DNA from: Rossellomorea aquimaris TF-12
Lineage (GTDB): Bacteria; Bacillota; Bacilli; Bacillales; Bacillaceae_B
Length of the DNA: 64,000 bases
Assembly: GCF_001648555.1 (NCBI RefSeq)
Contig: NZ_LQXM01000029.1
Coordinates: 62,001-126,000 of the forward strand
Reading direction: 5' to 3'
Below are positions 53,535-61,403 of the stretch, piece by piece. The first letter of the stretch is position 1; every line of letters begins with the position of its first letter. The notes beneath the pieces are model-generated. The model ran no database searches. It was not told the origin of the DNA and saw nothing but the letters and a program-made list of their open reading frames with translations. The position numbers and the translations under genes are program-made.

Positions 53535-53606
53535 GTTAATTAGTTGCATTATTTGAACTAACCTTAGACAATGAACATTAGGAACAACAAACTAAGGAGT
53601 GAAAAA

Positions 53607-54131
53607 ATGAAACTAAAAGATAAGAAGATTATTCAGCTTGTCAGTGGTGATTTCGAAGACTTAGAATTGTGGTACCCTGTGTTACGACTTCGTGAAGAAG
53701 GTGCAACAGTACATATTGTAGGGGAGAAGGCAGAGGAAGAGTATATTGGTAAATATGGTGTTCCTATAACATCTGAATATTCCTTTAAGGATATAAACCC
53801 TGAAGATTATGACGCCATTTTAGTACCTGGTGGATGGTCGCCAGATAAGTTACGTCGTTATGAAGATGTGATAAAATTGGTACAGTCTATGAATAAAGAT
53901 AAGAAACCGATTGGACAGATTTGCCATGCTGGTTGGGTGCTTATCTCAGCTAAAATACTTGATGGAGTAAAAGTGACAAGTACTCCTGGTATCAAAGACG
54001 ATATGGAAAATGCAGGAGCATCTTGGATAAATGAGCCAGTGGTAGTGGATGGTCATATTGTCTCTAGTCGTCGTCCCCCGGATCTACCTGATTATATGAG
54101 AGAATTCATCGACGTAATGGAGAAATCCTAA
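53607..54131 (+). CDS. DJ-1/PfpI family protein (general stress protein 18 type)
   Basis: A 174-residue cytoplasmic class I glutamine-amidotransferase-like protein. The nucleophile elbow is IGQICHAGWVLISA (Cys near 110), with LVPGGWSPDKLR and the acidic VSGDFEDLELWYP start. Related YraA/YfkM proteins protect against carbonyl stress (methylglyoxal or protein glycation repair). AAGGAGTG lies before the ATG at 53607; the longer frame from 53571 is less likely. Confidence 0.9.
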   Translation: MKLKDKKIIQLVSGDFEDLELWYPVLRLREEGATVHIVGEKAEEEYIGKYGVPITSEYSFKDINPEDYDAILVPGGWSPDKLRRYEDVIKLVQSMNKDKKPIGQICHAGWVLISAKILDGVKVTSTPGIKDDMENAGASWINEPVVVDGHIVSSRRPPDLPDYMREFIDVMEKS

Positions 54132-54151
54132 ATGTAGGAGGACTGTATAGG

Positions 54152-54209
54152 AAGATGCTTTGGGAATTGCTCCCTGGAAAGGGAGTAAACAAGGCATCTT
54201 TTTTTTTAG
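54152..54209 (+). terminator. Terminator after the DJ-1 gene
   Basis: AAGATGC.. / GGCATCTT followed by nine T, with an inner CTCCCT / GGGAG hairpin. Confidence 0.75.
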
Positions 54210-54226
54210 TCTATTTTCTTCAAAAT

Positions 54227-54517
54227 CTATTCTTCTCCTTTTTTAGGATCGTTTACTCTAGAAAAAAAAGTTTGTTTGATTGATTGATGGGTTGTTATAG
54301 CTGCGCCAGTCGCGATGAACCCATTGGCAATTCCATTAAGGTCAAACCCTAAATGCCATACACTTGCAGCTACCCCTACAAGGAGTAGAATCCATATTAT
54401 CAACCAATCAGGAATACGAGGCGTTTTCTTTAAAACAAATCCCAATACCCATAGAGCTGGAACTAAAATGGTCAGTTGAGGATGTATCGCAATACCATTA
54501 AGCATTTCACCAATCAT
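54227..54517 (-). CDS. Holin-like membrane protein
   Basis: A 96-residue protein with two to three helices (about 12-30, 37-53, 60-80) and a charged tail (SRVNDPKKGEE), matching phage holin family proteins of the Hol44/superfamily V kind often found singly in Bacillus chromosomes. AGGAGGT stands before the ATG at 54517; a second ATG 24 bases upstream is possible. No endolysin or phage gene is nearby, so a role in sporulation or autolysis is more likely than phage lysis. Confidence 0.7.
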   Translation of the reverse strand: MIGEMLNGIAIHPQLTILVPALWVLGFVLKKTPRIPDWLIIWILLLVGVAASVWHLGFDLNGIANGFIATGAAITTHQSIKQTFFSRVNDPKKGEE

Positions 54518-54727
54518 AGTGTTACCTCCTATCATGTACATTTTTTAAATCATTTATCTGTATTAGTATATGAAGGGAAGAGGAAAGGTGAATGGACAAG
54601 TGTATACAATCTGAAAAATCACATCAATATAGCTAAAATATGAAAGTTTGTTGTGTGAATAAAGTGACATTAGAAATGTACAATGATATTATATTGTTTG
54701 ACCTTATTATGAAGAGGAGTGTTAAGT

Positions 54728-55165
54728 ATGGCGAAAAAAGGATACATACAATTCCAAACAGGTGAAAAAATTGAATTTGATTTATTTCCAAATGAAGCAC
54801 CTGGAACGGTTGAAAACTTCGAAAAATTAGCAAAAGAAGGCTTCTATGACGGACTTAACTTTCACCGTGTTATTCCGGGGTTTGTAAGTCAGGGTGGATG
54901 CCCAAATGGAAGTGGAATGGGTGGACCTGGATATACAATCAAGTGTGAAACTGAAGGAAATCCACATAAACATGAAGCTGGATCTCTATCAATGGCACAT
55001 GCAGGAAAAGATACAGGCGGAAGTCAGTTCTTTATCGTACATGATCCACAGCCTCATCTAAACGGAGTTCATACTGTTTTCGGAAAAGTAACTTCTGGAA
55101 TGGATATAGTTAATTCCATGCGTAATGGTGATGTAATGGAAAAAGTAGAAGTATTTGACGCATAA
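54728..55165 (+). CDS. ppiB: Peptidyl-prolyl cis-trans isomerase (cyclophilin)
   Basis: A 145-residue cytoplasmic cyclophilin that speeds proline isomerisation during folding. [25 protein letters not shown] carries the catalytic Arg region, then [34 protein letters not shown] is the classic core. GAGGAG precedes the ATG at 54728. A GGGACGGACC hairpin follows. Confidence 0.95.
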   Translation: MAKKGYIQFQTGEKIEFDLFPNEAPGTVENFEKLAKEGFYDGLNFHRVIPGFVSQGGCPNGSGMGGPGYTIKCETEGNPHKHEAGSLSMAHAGKDTGGSQFFIVHDPQPHLNGVHTVFGKVTSGMDIVNSMRNGDVMEKVEVFDA

Positions 55166-55176
55166 AATCAGTCATG

Positions 55177-55212
55177 AGAGAGGACGGACCTTTGTTAAAG
55201 GTCCGTCCCTCT
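55177..55212. repeat. GGGACGGACC palindromic hairpin after ppiB
   Basis: Arms AGAG.GGACGGACCTTT / AAAGGTCCGTCC.TCT around a three-base loop. Probably also the ppiB terminator, though the T tract is poor. Confidence 0.75.
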
Positions 55213-55216
55213 TCAC

Positions 55217-55245
55217 TTGAAATTGTTTAGAAGATGTTGTATTAT
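55217..55245 (+). promoter_or_regulatory. Promoter of the 6S-like RNA
   Basis: TTGAAA, 17 bases, TATTAT. The start point would be near 55252, with no ORF or ribosome binding site downstream. Confidence 0.7.
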
Positions 55246-55251
55246 ACTAAA

Positions 55252-55481
55252 TACAGGCTGCGTTGTACGTAATCATAACGAAGTTTTAACCTTTAAACTG
55301 TAATAGGGAGTTTTACATCGAAGTTGGAATGTCAAGCCTCCTCGATTGAGGACGACAGGAATACTTCTGCAAACACCCACTTTGAGGAGTGGTGGTTTAA
55401 AACTTTCTTATCTCAAATTACGGCAACTGTGGCTCTAAAAATGTTATTTAAGTCAGTACCATTGATGGTGCTGACTTTTTA
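55252..55481 (+). ncRNA. ssrS: Structured non-coding RNA, 6S RNA-like
   Basis: A promoter-driven, non-coding stretch that ends in a terminator (55450-55481). It folds as a long rod: GTTG..CGTAAT (55262-55273) pairs with ATTACG..CAAC (55417-55427), and AACGAAGTTTTAA (55277-55289) pairs with TTAAAACTTTCTT (55398-55410), enclosing a large bubble and two inner hairpins. A closing rod with a central bubble of about 200 bases is the shape of 6S RNA, which binds sigma-A RNA polymerase. Family assignment is by shape, not sequence match. Confidence 0.5.
55450..55481 (+). terminator. Terminator of the 6S-like RNA
   Basis: AAGTCAG.ACCAT / ATGGT.CTGACTT then TTTTT. Confidence 0.85.
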
Positions 55482-55493
55482 TCATTAAATAGT

Positions 55494-55542
55494 AAAAAAC
55501 AGCGGTGAAAAGGGAAAGTGTCCTTTTACCGCTGTTTTTTTA
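55494..55542. terminator. Second strong hairpin with T tract
   Basis: AAAAAACAGCGGT.AAAAGG / CCTTTT.ACCGCTGTTTTTTT. It is the second terminator in a row; which transcript it ends is unclear. Confidence 0.7.
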
Positions 55543-55553
55543 TTGAATTCAAG

Positions 55554-55611
55554 GCCCTTCCCGTCCGTACATGGTTAAGTGTCCCGCAACAAGCGAATGT
55601 TCGAGAAGGGC
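55554..55611. other. Unassigned GC-rich stem region
   Basis: GCCCTTC and GAAGGGC pair perfectly at the ends of 58 bases that include CGC-AACAA-GCG and GTTCGAG. It is not coding and not a complete tRNA. The remainder up to the DUF948 gene (55612-55737) shows only a terminator-like CATCCTA / TAGGATG for that gene. Confidence 0.4.
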
Positions 55612-55737
55612 ATAAATAAGTGTATCATGAGATGATCTTTTCTCCAAATCATGCTCTTAATACAACAACGAATTACCATAATATTATTATGTAAACTTAT
55701 TTACTTGAGAAACATCCTAGATATAGGATGCTTCCTC

Positions 55738-56034
55738 TTATTTTTTCATACTCTTCATAAATTCTTTCAAAACATTAGGTGTTTGCTTTACTTCATTGAT
55801 TGTATTTGTAATTGCCAACTTTTTATCTTCAATGTCCTCTTGTATTTCTACTTGAGTAGCTTGTAGTTGATTGGCTTCTGAATTAATTCCATCTATACTG
55901 TTTTGGATGTTTAGTACAGTTTGATTCATATTGTTGATCATTGGTCTCGTTGTTTTTAATGTTTGAATCAGCGTGAAACTTAATATGATAATACTGATCA
56001 CCACTAACCCGATACTCGCATAGACAATCCACAT
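55738..56034 (-). CDS. DUF948 (YtxG-like) membrane protein
   Basis: A 98-residue protein with one N-terminal helix (about 1-24) followed by a coiled coil (TMPxxNNMNQTVLNIQNSIDG pattern, heptads to about 85). DUF948 proteins such as YtxG are general-stress proteins of unknown function. AAGGAG lies nine bases before the ATG at 56034; two nearer ATG codons overlap the site. Confidence 0.8.
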   Translation of the reverse strand: MWIVYASIGLVVISIIILSFTLIQTLKTTRPMINNMNQTVLNIQNSIDGINSEANQLQATQVEIQEDIEDKKLAITNTINEVKQTPNVLKEFMKSMKK

Positions 56035-56187
56035 ATTCATCATCTCCTTTTTAAACTGTTTTATTTTTATTTTCCCTAAAATTCAATAAAATAACGACAA
56101 GAGCAAATTTTGTTTACTATTAAATACATTACTAGTAACCTTATTGTAAGCAATTGATTTTGGTACTAAGTGAAAGGGGAGGACTTG

Positions 56188-56976
56188 ATGATTAAAGGAA
56201 TATTCTTTGATTTAGATGACACACTATTATGGGATTCCAGAAGTATTGCTGAAGCGTTTCAATCCACATGCCTCTACGCAAGTGAAAAGGTAGATTTGGA
56301 TCCAGAACAACTGGAAATAAATGTTCGCATAAGAGCCAGGGAACTGTATTCTTCTTATGAAACATACAAATTCACGAAAATGATAGGAATTAATCCGTTT
56401 GAAGGTTTATGGGGAGATTTTGATGATGATCATCATGAGCAATTTAGTAAATTGAAAGAATTGGTACCTTCTTACAGGGAAGAAGCATGGACACAAGGAC
56501 TCACCTCCATAGGAATCAATGATAGACAGTTAGGAAAGGAATTAGCTGAATATTTCCGTAAAGAAAGAAAAAAACGTCCTTACGTATATGAAGATACATT
56601 CTATATTTTAGACGCCTTAAAGGACAAGTATGACCTTATGCTATTAACCAATGGATCGCCTCAACTGCAGAACACAAAACTCGGTATAACTCCGGAACTC
56701 CAACCATATTTTAAAGAAATTATTATTTCAGGAAAAGTCGGAAGAGGGAAGCCAGAGACAGAAATGTTTCAACAAGCTCTTGAAAGCATCTCCTTACAGA
56801 ATGATGAAGTCATAATGGTTGGTGATAATTTAATGACTGATATTCTCGGAGCATCCAGAATGGGGATAAAAACGGTATGGGTTAATCGGGAAAATAAAAA
56901 GCTGGACAAAGTCATCCCTGATTATGAAATCAGTCAGTTACGTGAATTGTTGCCATTAATCTCCCAATGGAAATAA
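56188..56976 (+). CDS. HAD-family hydrolase (YsaA/YfnB type)
   Basis: A 262-residue HAD-I phosphatase: motif I FFDLDDTLLWD, a helical cap (about 20-100), motif II MLLTNGSPQLQ, motif III Lys in KVGRGKPETEMF, motif IV VGDNLMTDILGA. It removes phosphate from a small metabolite; phosphoserine or nucleotides have been suggested for relatives. GGGGAGG precedes the ATG at 56188; a GTG at 56170 would add six residues. Confidence 0.88.
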   Translation: MIKGIFFDLDDTLLWDSRSIAEAFQSTCLYASEKVDLDPEQLEINVRIRARELYSSYETYKFTKMIGINPFEGLWGDFDDDHHEQFSKLKELVPSYREEAWTQGLTSIGINDRQLGKELAEYFRKERKKRPYVYEDTFYILDALKDKYDLMLLTNGSPQLQNTKLGITPELQPYFKEIIISGKVGRGKPETEMFQQALESISLQNDEVIMVGDNLMTDILGASRMGIKTVWVNRENKKLDKVIPDYEISQLRELLPLISQWK

Positions 56977-56977
56977 A

Positions 56978-57012
56978 GAAAATCTTCACTTCATGAAGTG
57001 AAGATTTTTACT
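56978..57012. terminator. Bidirectional terminator
   Basis: AAAATCTTCACTTC / GAAGTGAAGATTTT, between convergent genes. Confidence 0.88.
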
Positions 57013-57014
57013 GC

Positions 57015-58163
57015 TTATATCATTCGCATTGCAAGTCTACGTACCCTTGCTTCTAACTCTCTAATATTAAATGGCTTTGTTAAATAATCATCTGCTCCAA
57101 GTTCTAATGCTTTAATAATATCTTTTTCGTTTTTTCGTGCAGTGAGCATGATAATCATGACGTTTCGATGAGGGAAATCACGACGAATTCTTTTTAATAC
57201 TTCATATCCGTCCATCCTTGGCATAATGCCATCCAGTAATATAATAAAATTTCCTTCCTGCTTGAACCACTCATCTGTAAAAAAGGATTCACCTTCTCTA
57301 AAAGTTCGAATGTCAATAGAGAACCCATCAAAAGAAAATCGATTGAAGTAATCTTTTAGTACTTGCTGTATAACGGGATCATCATCAATAATTCCGATAT
57401 GTAGAACTTTAGTCGTCGATTTAGATAAACGATTCCTTTTTTTTATTGTCCCAGCTGGGTCTTTATATGACTGTAATTGGTATTGCTCTACTATTGTGAT
57501 TTTATTGTTAATCCTTATGAAAAGCTCTTCATCATCGATTGAGGACTGTAAATAGTCCACTATTCCAGATGAATAGGCTTGCTTTCTAAAAGTAGATGAA
57601 TCAGGTCCGTTTATTAGAAAAATCGGCGTAATGGAATGATAAGCTTCTTTTTTTATATTCTCTATATTTATTTGTTTATTTTTAAAGGTGTGAAAATCAA
57701 TCACAATACAATCAGGGTGATGATCCTTCAGTTTTTGGCTAATCTCTTCGCTATTATTGACAACATATACAACCCAACCATCGGATTCAAATAGACATTT
57801 CCCATGAGTTAGGGTGGATGTATTCTCGTCTATTAATACCATCAACTTACTTGTATTATTTCTTGTTGAAATCTCATTTGATTTGTCATTTTCCATTTGT
57901 CCTTGATTCTCAAAGAAGGAGAGAAGGGGCAAGGTGAATTTTTTCCATTTTTCCTTTTCCCATGTGCTACGTGAATTTTCGTCTAGATATCCTAGGAGTT
58001 CGTCTGCAATATTACTAAAATCAACTAGGCCAATAGTAGAAGCTGTTCCTCTAATGGAGTGTAGTAAACGGTAAAGTTCTGGACTAGAAATATATTCTCT
58101 TTCTTGCCAATTCAAGAGTGTACTCTTAATTTTCTGTATAAATAGTTGTTGGTATTTGTCCAT
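57015..58163 (-). CDS. Hpt and double-receiver response regulator
   Basis: A 382-residue signalling protein: N-terminal Hpt domain with phospho-His35 in LLHSIRGTASTIGL, a degenerate receiver-like middle (about 115-215, VIDFHTFKN with an Asp but no clear Lys pattern) and a full C-terminal receiver (IGIIDDDPVIQQVL, Asp in FIILLDGIMPRMDG, MLTARKNEKD, LTKPFN). There is no output domain, so it probably acts by protein contact or in a phosphorelay. It is the last gene of an operon with a HEAT protein and a processive glycosyltransferase and may control polysaccharide export. Confidence 0.85.
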   Translation of the reverse strand: MDKYQQLFIQKIKSTLLNWQEREYISSPELYRLLHSIRGTASTIGLVDFSNIADELLGYLDENSRSTWEKEKWKKFTLPLLSFFENQGQMENDKSNEISTRNNTSKLMVLIDENTSTLTHGKCLFESDGWVVYVVNNSEEISQKLKDHHPDCIVIDFHTFKNKQINIENIKKEAYHSITPIFLINGPDSSTFRKQAYSSGIVDYLQSSIDDEELFIRINNKITIVEQYQLQSYKDPAGTIKKRNRLSKSTTKVLHIGIIDDDPVIQQVLKDYFNRFSFDGFSIDIRTFREGESFFTDEWFKQEGNFIILLDGIMPRMDGYEVLKRIRRDFPHRNVMIIMLTARKNEKDIIKALELGADDYLTKPFNIRELEARVRRLAMRMI

Positions 58164-58193
58164 CCTGTTTCACCTCTATGAAGTAAACTGAAA

Positions 58194-59594
58194 TTATTTA
58201 GAAATTCCCTTTCGCGTCATTTCTCCCCAACCTTGCTGCTTGGTTAACACTTGCATAAACCCTTGTGCCCTCCACAAAACAGTAAGAGGACGATACCAAA
58301 ACGTTTCAGATAATGCATAAAAGAATAGTTTGATAATATGGCTTACTTTTGGGTATTTCCTCAAACTCCACTCTTCTAGAAGAACGGCACTTATTGAAAG
58401 AATGGATCCATACAAAAATGCTAGAGAAAATAAAAGAATAGCAAGATCAATGTGAATGAAAGAAAATAACATGCCAAATATCAGAATAATGTAACCTAAT
58501 AATTCAATAAATACACTAAAAAACTCAATGATAACAAAGTATGGCATCGAAACCATTCCCACTAAACCATACTTCGGATTAAAAATCATGGATTTATGAG
58601 TCCAAATAACTTCAAACAACCCCCTATGCCATCTATTTCGTTGTTTCTTTAAAGTCGAAATGTTCTCTGGGGCTTCTGTCCAGCAAACAGGATCAGGGAC
58701 GTAGACAATTTTCTTTTTCTGTTTTTTTTCTTTTATAAGTCGGTGAAGACGAACGACTAAATCCATATCTTCGCCTACGGTATTCCTTCGATATCCACCA
58801 ATGCTCAATAAAGATTCCTTATGAAAAATGCCAAATGCACCAGAAATAATTAACAACAAGTTGTGTCTGCTCAAACCAATTCTGCCCATAAGGAAAGCAC
58901 GTAGATATTCTATTACCTGCATGGTTACAAATGGGTTTTTGGATAACCCAATCTCCATTACTTCCCCACGCTCAATCGTACATCCATTGGCAATTCGAAT
59001 GCTGCCACCAACAGCTATTACTTCACCATTCGTATCAATGATTGGCTTCATAACTTTTAAAAAAGCATCTTGTTCTAATATTGAATCACCATCCAATGAA
59101 CATATATAAGGATAATGAGAGAAGTTTATTCCTGCATTTAATGCATCTGCCTTCCCACCATTTTCCTTATCAACGAGAAACACATTCTCATAAAGGGAAG
59201 ATTGATAAGTAGCTTTCACATCTTTTGTATCTAAAATTTTTCTTACTACTTTTTTTATTGGAGTCATTTCAAAATTCTCTATCATTACATTGACAGTATT
59301 ATCCTTTGAACCGTCATTTACAACGACAATCTCAAATTGAGGATAATTAACACTTAATAGAGAGCGAACACTATTATAAATGCCAACTTCCTCGTTGTAG
59401 GCAGGCACAATAATAGTTATTGGCTTTGTATCAATTGAGTTTTCAATATCCTCATAAGGTTCCTTAGAATTTAGTTCATATTGACTTCGTAATTGTTTCG
59501 CTGAAATGATGAACATCACTATATAAAAAAGAAAGACCATACTCATATACCCTATAAATATCCAGGATAAGACTCCCATTAGTTGAACTATCAT
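58194..59594 (-). CDS. Processive family 2 glycosyltransferase (PgaC/BcsA-like)
   Basis: A 466-residue membrane glycosyltransferase: N-terminal helix (about 7-32), GT-A domain (PITIIVPAYNEEVGI, VVNDGSKDNT, metal-binding SLDGDS, catalytic VGEDMDL and the QRNRWHRG motif of processive enzymes) and C-terminal helices (about 345-440). It probably polymerises a sugar such as GlcNAc or glucose into an exported polysaccharide. Its start overlaps the upstream HEAT gene by four bases; the Hpt-REC gene follows after 30 bases. Confidence 0.88.
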   Translation of the reverse strand: MIVQLMGVLSWIFIGYMSMVFLFYIVMFIISAKQLRSQYELNSKEPYEDIENSIDTKPITIIVPAYNEEVGIYNSVRSLLSVNYPQFEIVVVNDGSKDNTVNVMIENFEMTPIKKVVRKILDTKDVKATYQSSLYENVFLVDKENGGKADALNAGINFSHYPYICSLDGDSILEQDAFLKVMKPIIDTNGEVIAVGGSIRIANGCTIERGEVMEIGLSKNPFVTMQVIEYLRAFLMGRIGLSRHNLLLIISGAFGIFHKESLLSIGGYRRNTVGEDMDLVVRLHRLIKEKKQKKKIVYVPDPVCWTEAPENISTLKKQRNRWHRGLFEVIWTHKSMIFNPKYGLVGMVSMPYFVIIEFFSVFIELLGYIILIFGMLFSFIHIDLAILLFSLAFLYGSILSISAVLLEEWSLRKYPKVSHIIKLFFYALSETFWYRPLTVLWRAQGFMQVLTKQQGWGEMTRKGISK

Positions 59595-60643
59595 TCTTTA
59601 TCCTCACTTCTTTCTAGCCATTGTAATGCCATATCCTTTGCAAAGGGATCTTGATGAGATTGAACAATATGTGTGAGAATGTAGTTCCCATCATTATATT
59701 GCGAGAGTGCTTCTCCGGCAGCATTGCGTACAAACCAACTCTCATCTTCTAATAACTGAATGAGAGTTGACTTTGAGCGTTCTTTCTTTATAGAGCCACA
59801 AAGTCTGGCAAAAATCATTCTTTCTTCCCAATTGGTCGATTTTGATAGTGGTAAAATTTTATTATAGTCATTCATATATCCTAATGAAGATAGGGTTTTC
59901 ATAGTGGATAAACGCATCTCTAATGAAGGGTTATTTACTTGAGCTTCAACAAAAGGTAAATAATGTATGTCGTTTTGTTCTCCTATAAATTCAATTAATG
60001 CAATTTGAAAAGGCTCATAAAGCTTAGAAAAAGAGTCGATAAATGATATTAATACATTATCGTTCAATCTTCGTAATACTTCTTTATACTCAACTTTAGA
60101 AAAGGGATGTGGCGATACTAATAAAAATGATATTAATTTATGGTCTTGAAGTGATGCTAATGTTTTGATAATTTGCATTCTTTCAATAGCATCATTGTTA
60201 CTTAATTCTTCAAAACGATTCCAAAGGTTAGGACGAAAGGTATCTATTCGGAAATCCTCTATTTGGAATAACGTATTCATACGAATGCTCCAGCGTGGAT
60301 GTTTCATCCGAACAACATAATACTCTGATAAGAATTCTCTAGCAATAACCTGGGTTTTATTCTCCGTTTCTTCACTCTTCATAATCATTCCAAAATGATT
60401 CAACAGGTCTTCTAGTACCTCAAAAAAGAGGGGATCATTTTGTAGAATCCTGGTTTTGAATTCTACATTATGTAAAAAATGGTTCTGAAGATAAGGACTT
60501 AGTTTAGACTTTAATATTTCTTTCCTTCTTAATCGTCGGTTGTATTTCTTCTTTCTCAAGATTAAATAAAGAAGAAGTCCTGTAAGAATTGAAATCAGTA
60601 AAATATTCAATAAAATAATAAATAAAAATAAAAACTTCTCCAT
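59591..60643 (-). CDS. Membrane-anchored HEAT-repeat protein
   Basis: A 350-residue protein with an N-terminal helix (about 3-27) and repeated helix pairs of HEAT type (for example MRLSTMKTLSSLGYMNDYNKILPLSKSTNWEERMIFARLCGSI and EDESWFVRNAAGEALSQY). HEAT arrays are protein-binding scaffolds. As first gene of the operon it may tether the glycosyltransferase or its regulator at the membrane; this is inferred from position. Confidence 0.82.
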   Translation of the reverse strand: MEKFLFLFIILLNILLISILTGLLLYLILRKKKYNRRLRRKEILKSKLSPYLQNHFLHNVEFKTRILQNDPLFFEVLEDLLNHFGMIMKSEETENKTQVIAREFLSEYYVVRMKHPRWSIRMNTLFQIEDFRIDTFRPNLWNRFEELSNNDAIERMQIIKTLASLQDHKLISFLLVSPHPFSKVEYKEVLRRLNDNVLISFIDSFSKLYEPFQIALIEFIGEQNDIHYLPFVEAQVNNPSLEMRLSTMKTLSSLGYMNDYNKILPLSKSTNWEERMIFARLCGSIKKERSKSTLIQLLEDESWFVRNAAGEALSQYNDGNYILTHIVQSHQDPFAKDMALQWLERSEDKE

Positions 60644-60804
60644 AACTCACGTCAACTTTCATACTCACATCATTGTTTTCATTACATATATACTTTATCA
60701 AATTTATTCCGATTTAGATAACCTCTATTCTCTAAAGAATAAAAATTCTTAAAGAATCATACTATTGGACCGATGTGAAAAAATTGACTGATGGAGGTAA
60801 TCAA

Positions 60805-61281
60805 ATGGGAGAAGCATTCCATACAATTTCAGTTCATGCACCTCAAGAAGAGGTCTGGAATTTCGTATGTGATATGAGTAGTTGGGCACCACAAGTACCA
60901 GGATACATTAGTCATTCTGTAATAAATACCTCAATATCCATTTGGGTTTTTACGATTCCCGTTGGATTTGTGCGTAAGAAAGTTCATATACAAGTAGAAA
61001 TTATCGATTGGAGAGAGCCTTCAGGCATTGAGTTTGTCCTGGAAGAGATAAACGCTAAATTTTCAGGGAAAGGTTTTTTTCAAACTGAAAGGTTAGATTC
61101 AGATCAAACAAAAATAATAGGTTATTTACAAATAGACCCTAAAGGTTCCAGAAGAACATTATATGAACCATTTTTAGTGAAAGTACTTCCTCAACTAACG
61201 AAGGAATTAACTGAAAATGTTGGGACGGCAATTCAAAATAAATCAAATAGAAAAATAAATAGGAGTGATTCGAATATATAG
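60805..61281 (+). CDS. SRPBCC/CoxG-like protein
   Basis: A 158-residue cytoplasmic protein of the START/SRPBCC fold: SVHAPQEEVWNFVCDMSSWAPQVPGY (first helix pair), then strands and the end TKELTENVGTAI helix. The fold binds small hydrophobic ligands; CoxG relatives carry quinone-like molecules. GGAGGT precedes the ATG at 60805; the frame is open from 60775. It is probably a single gene. Confidence 0.82.
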   Translation: MGEAFHTISVHAPQEEVWNFVCDMSSWAPQVPGYISHSVINTSISIWVFTIPVGFVRKKVHIQVEIIDWREPSGIEFVLEEINAKFSGKGFFQTERLDSDQTKIIGYLQIDPKGSRRTLYEPFLVKVLPQLTKELTENVGTAIQNKSNRKINRSDSNI

Positions 61282-61403
61282 CAGAACAGAAATTCTTATG
61301 TTTGTGCTATTATGAATAATTAGTGAGTATGGCAGTTGTTCATAATGACATACACTAGGAATACATACAACCATTAAGGCTATATATTTAAAGGGGTTTT
61401 ACA

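Noticed and set aside
54227-54517. Prophage remnant around the holin-like gene
   Set aside because: No other phage genes nearby; single holin-like genes are common in Bacillus.
55554-55611. tRNA or tRNA-Sec gene
   Set aside because: Acceptor-like ends and GTTCGAG are present, but no proper T stem, anticodon arm or length.
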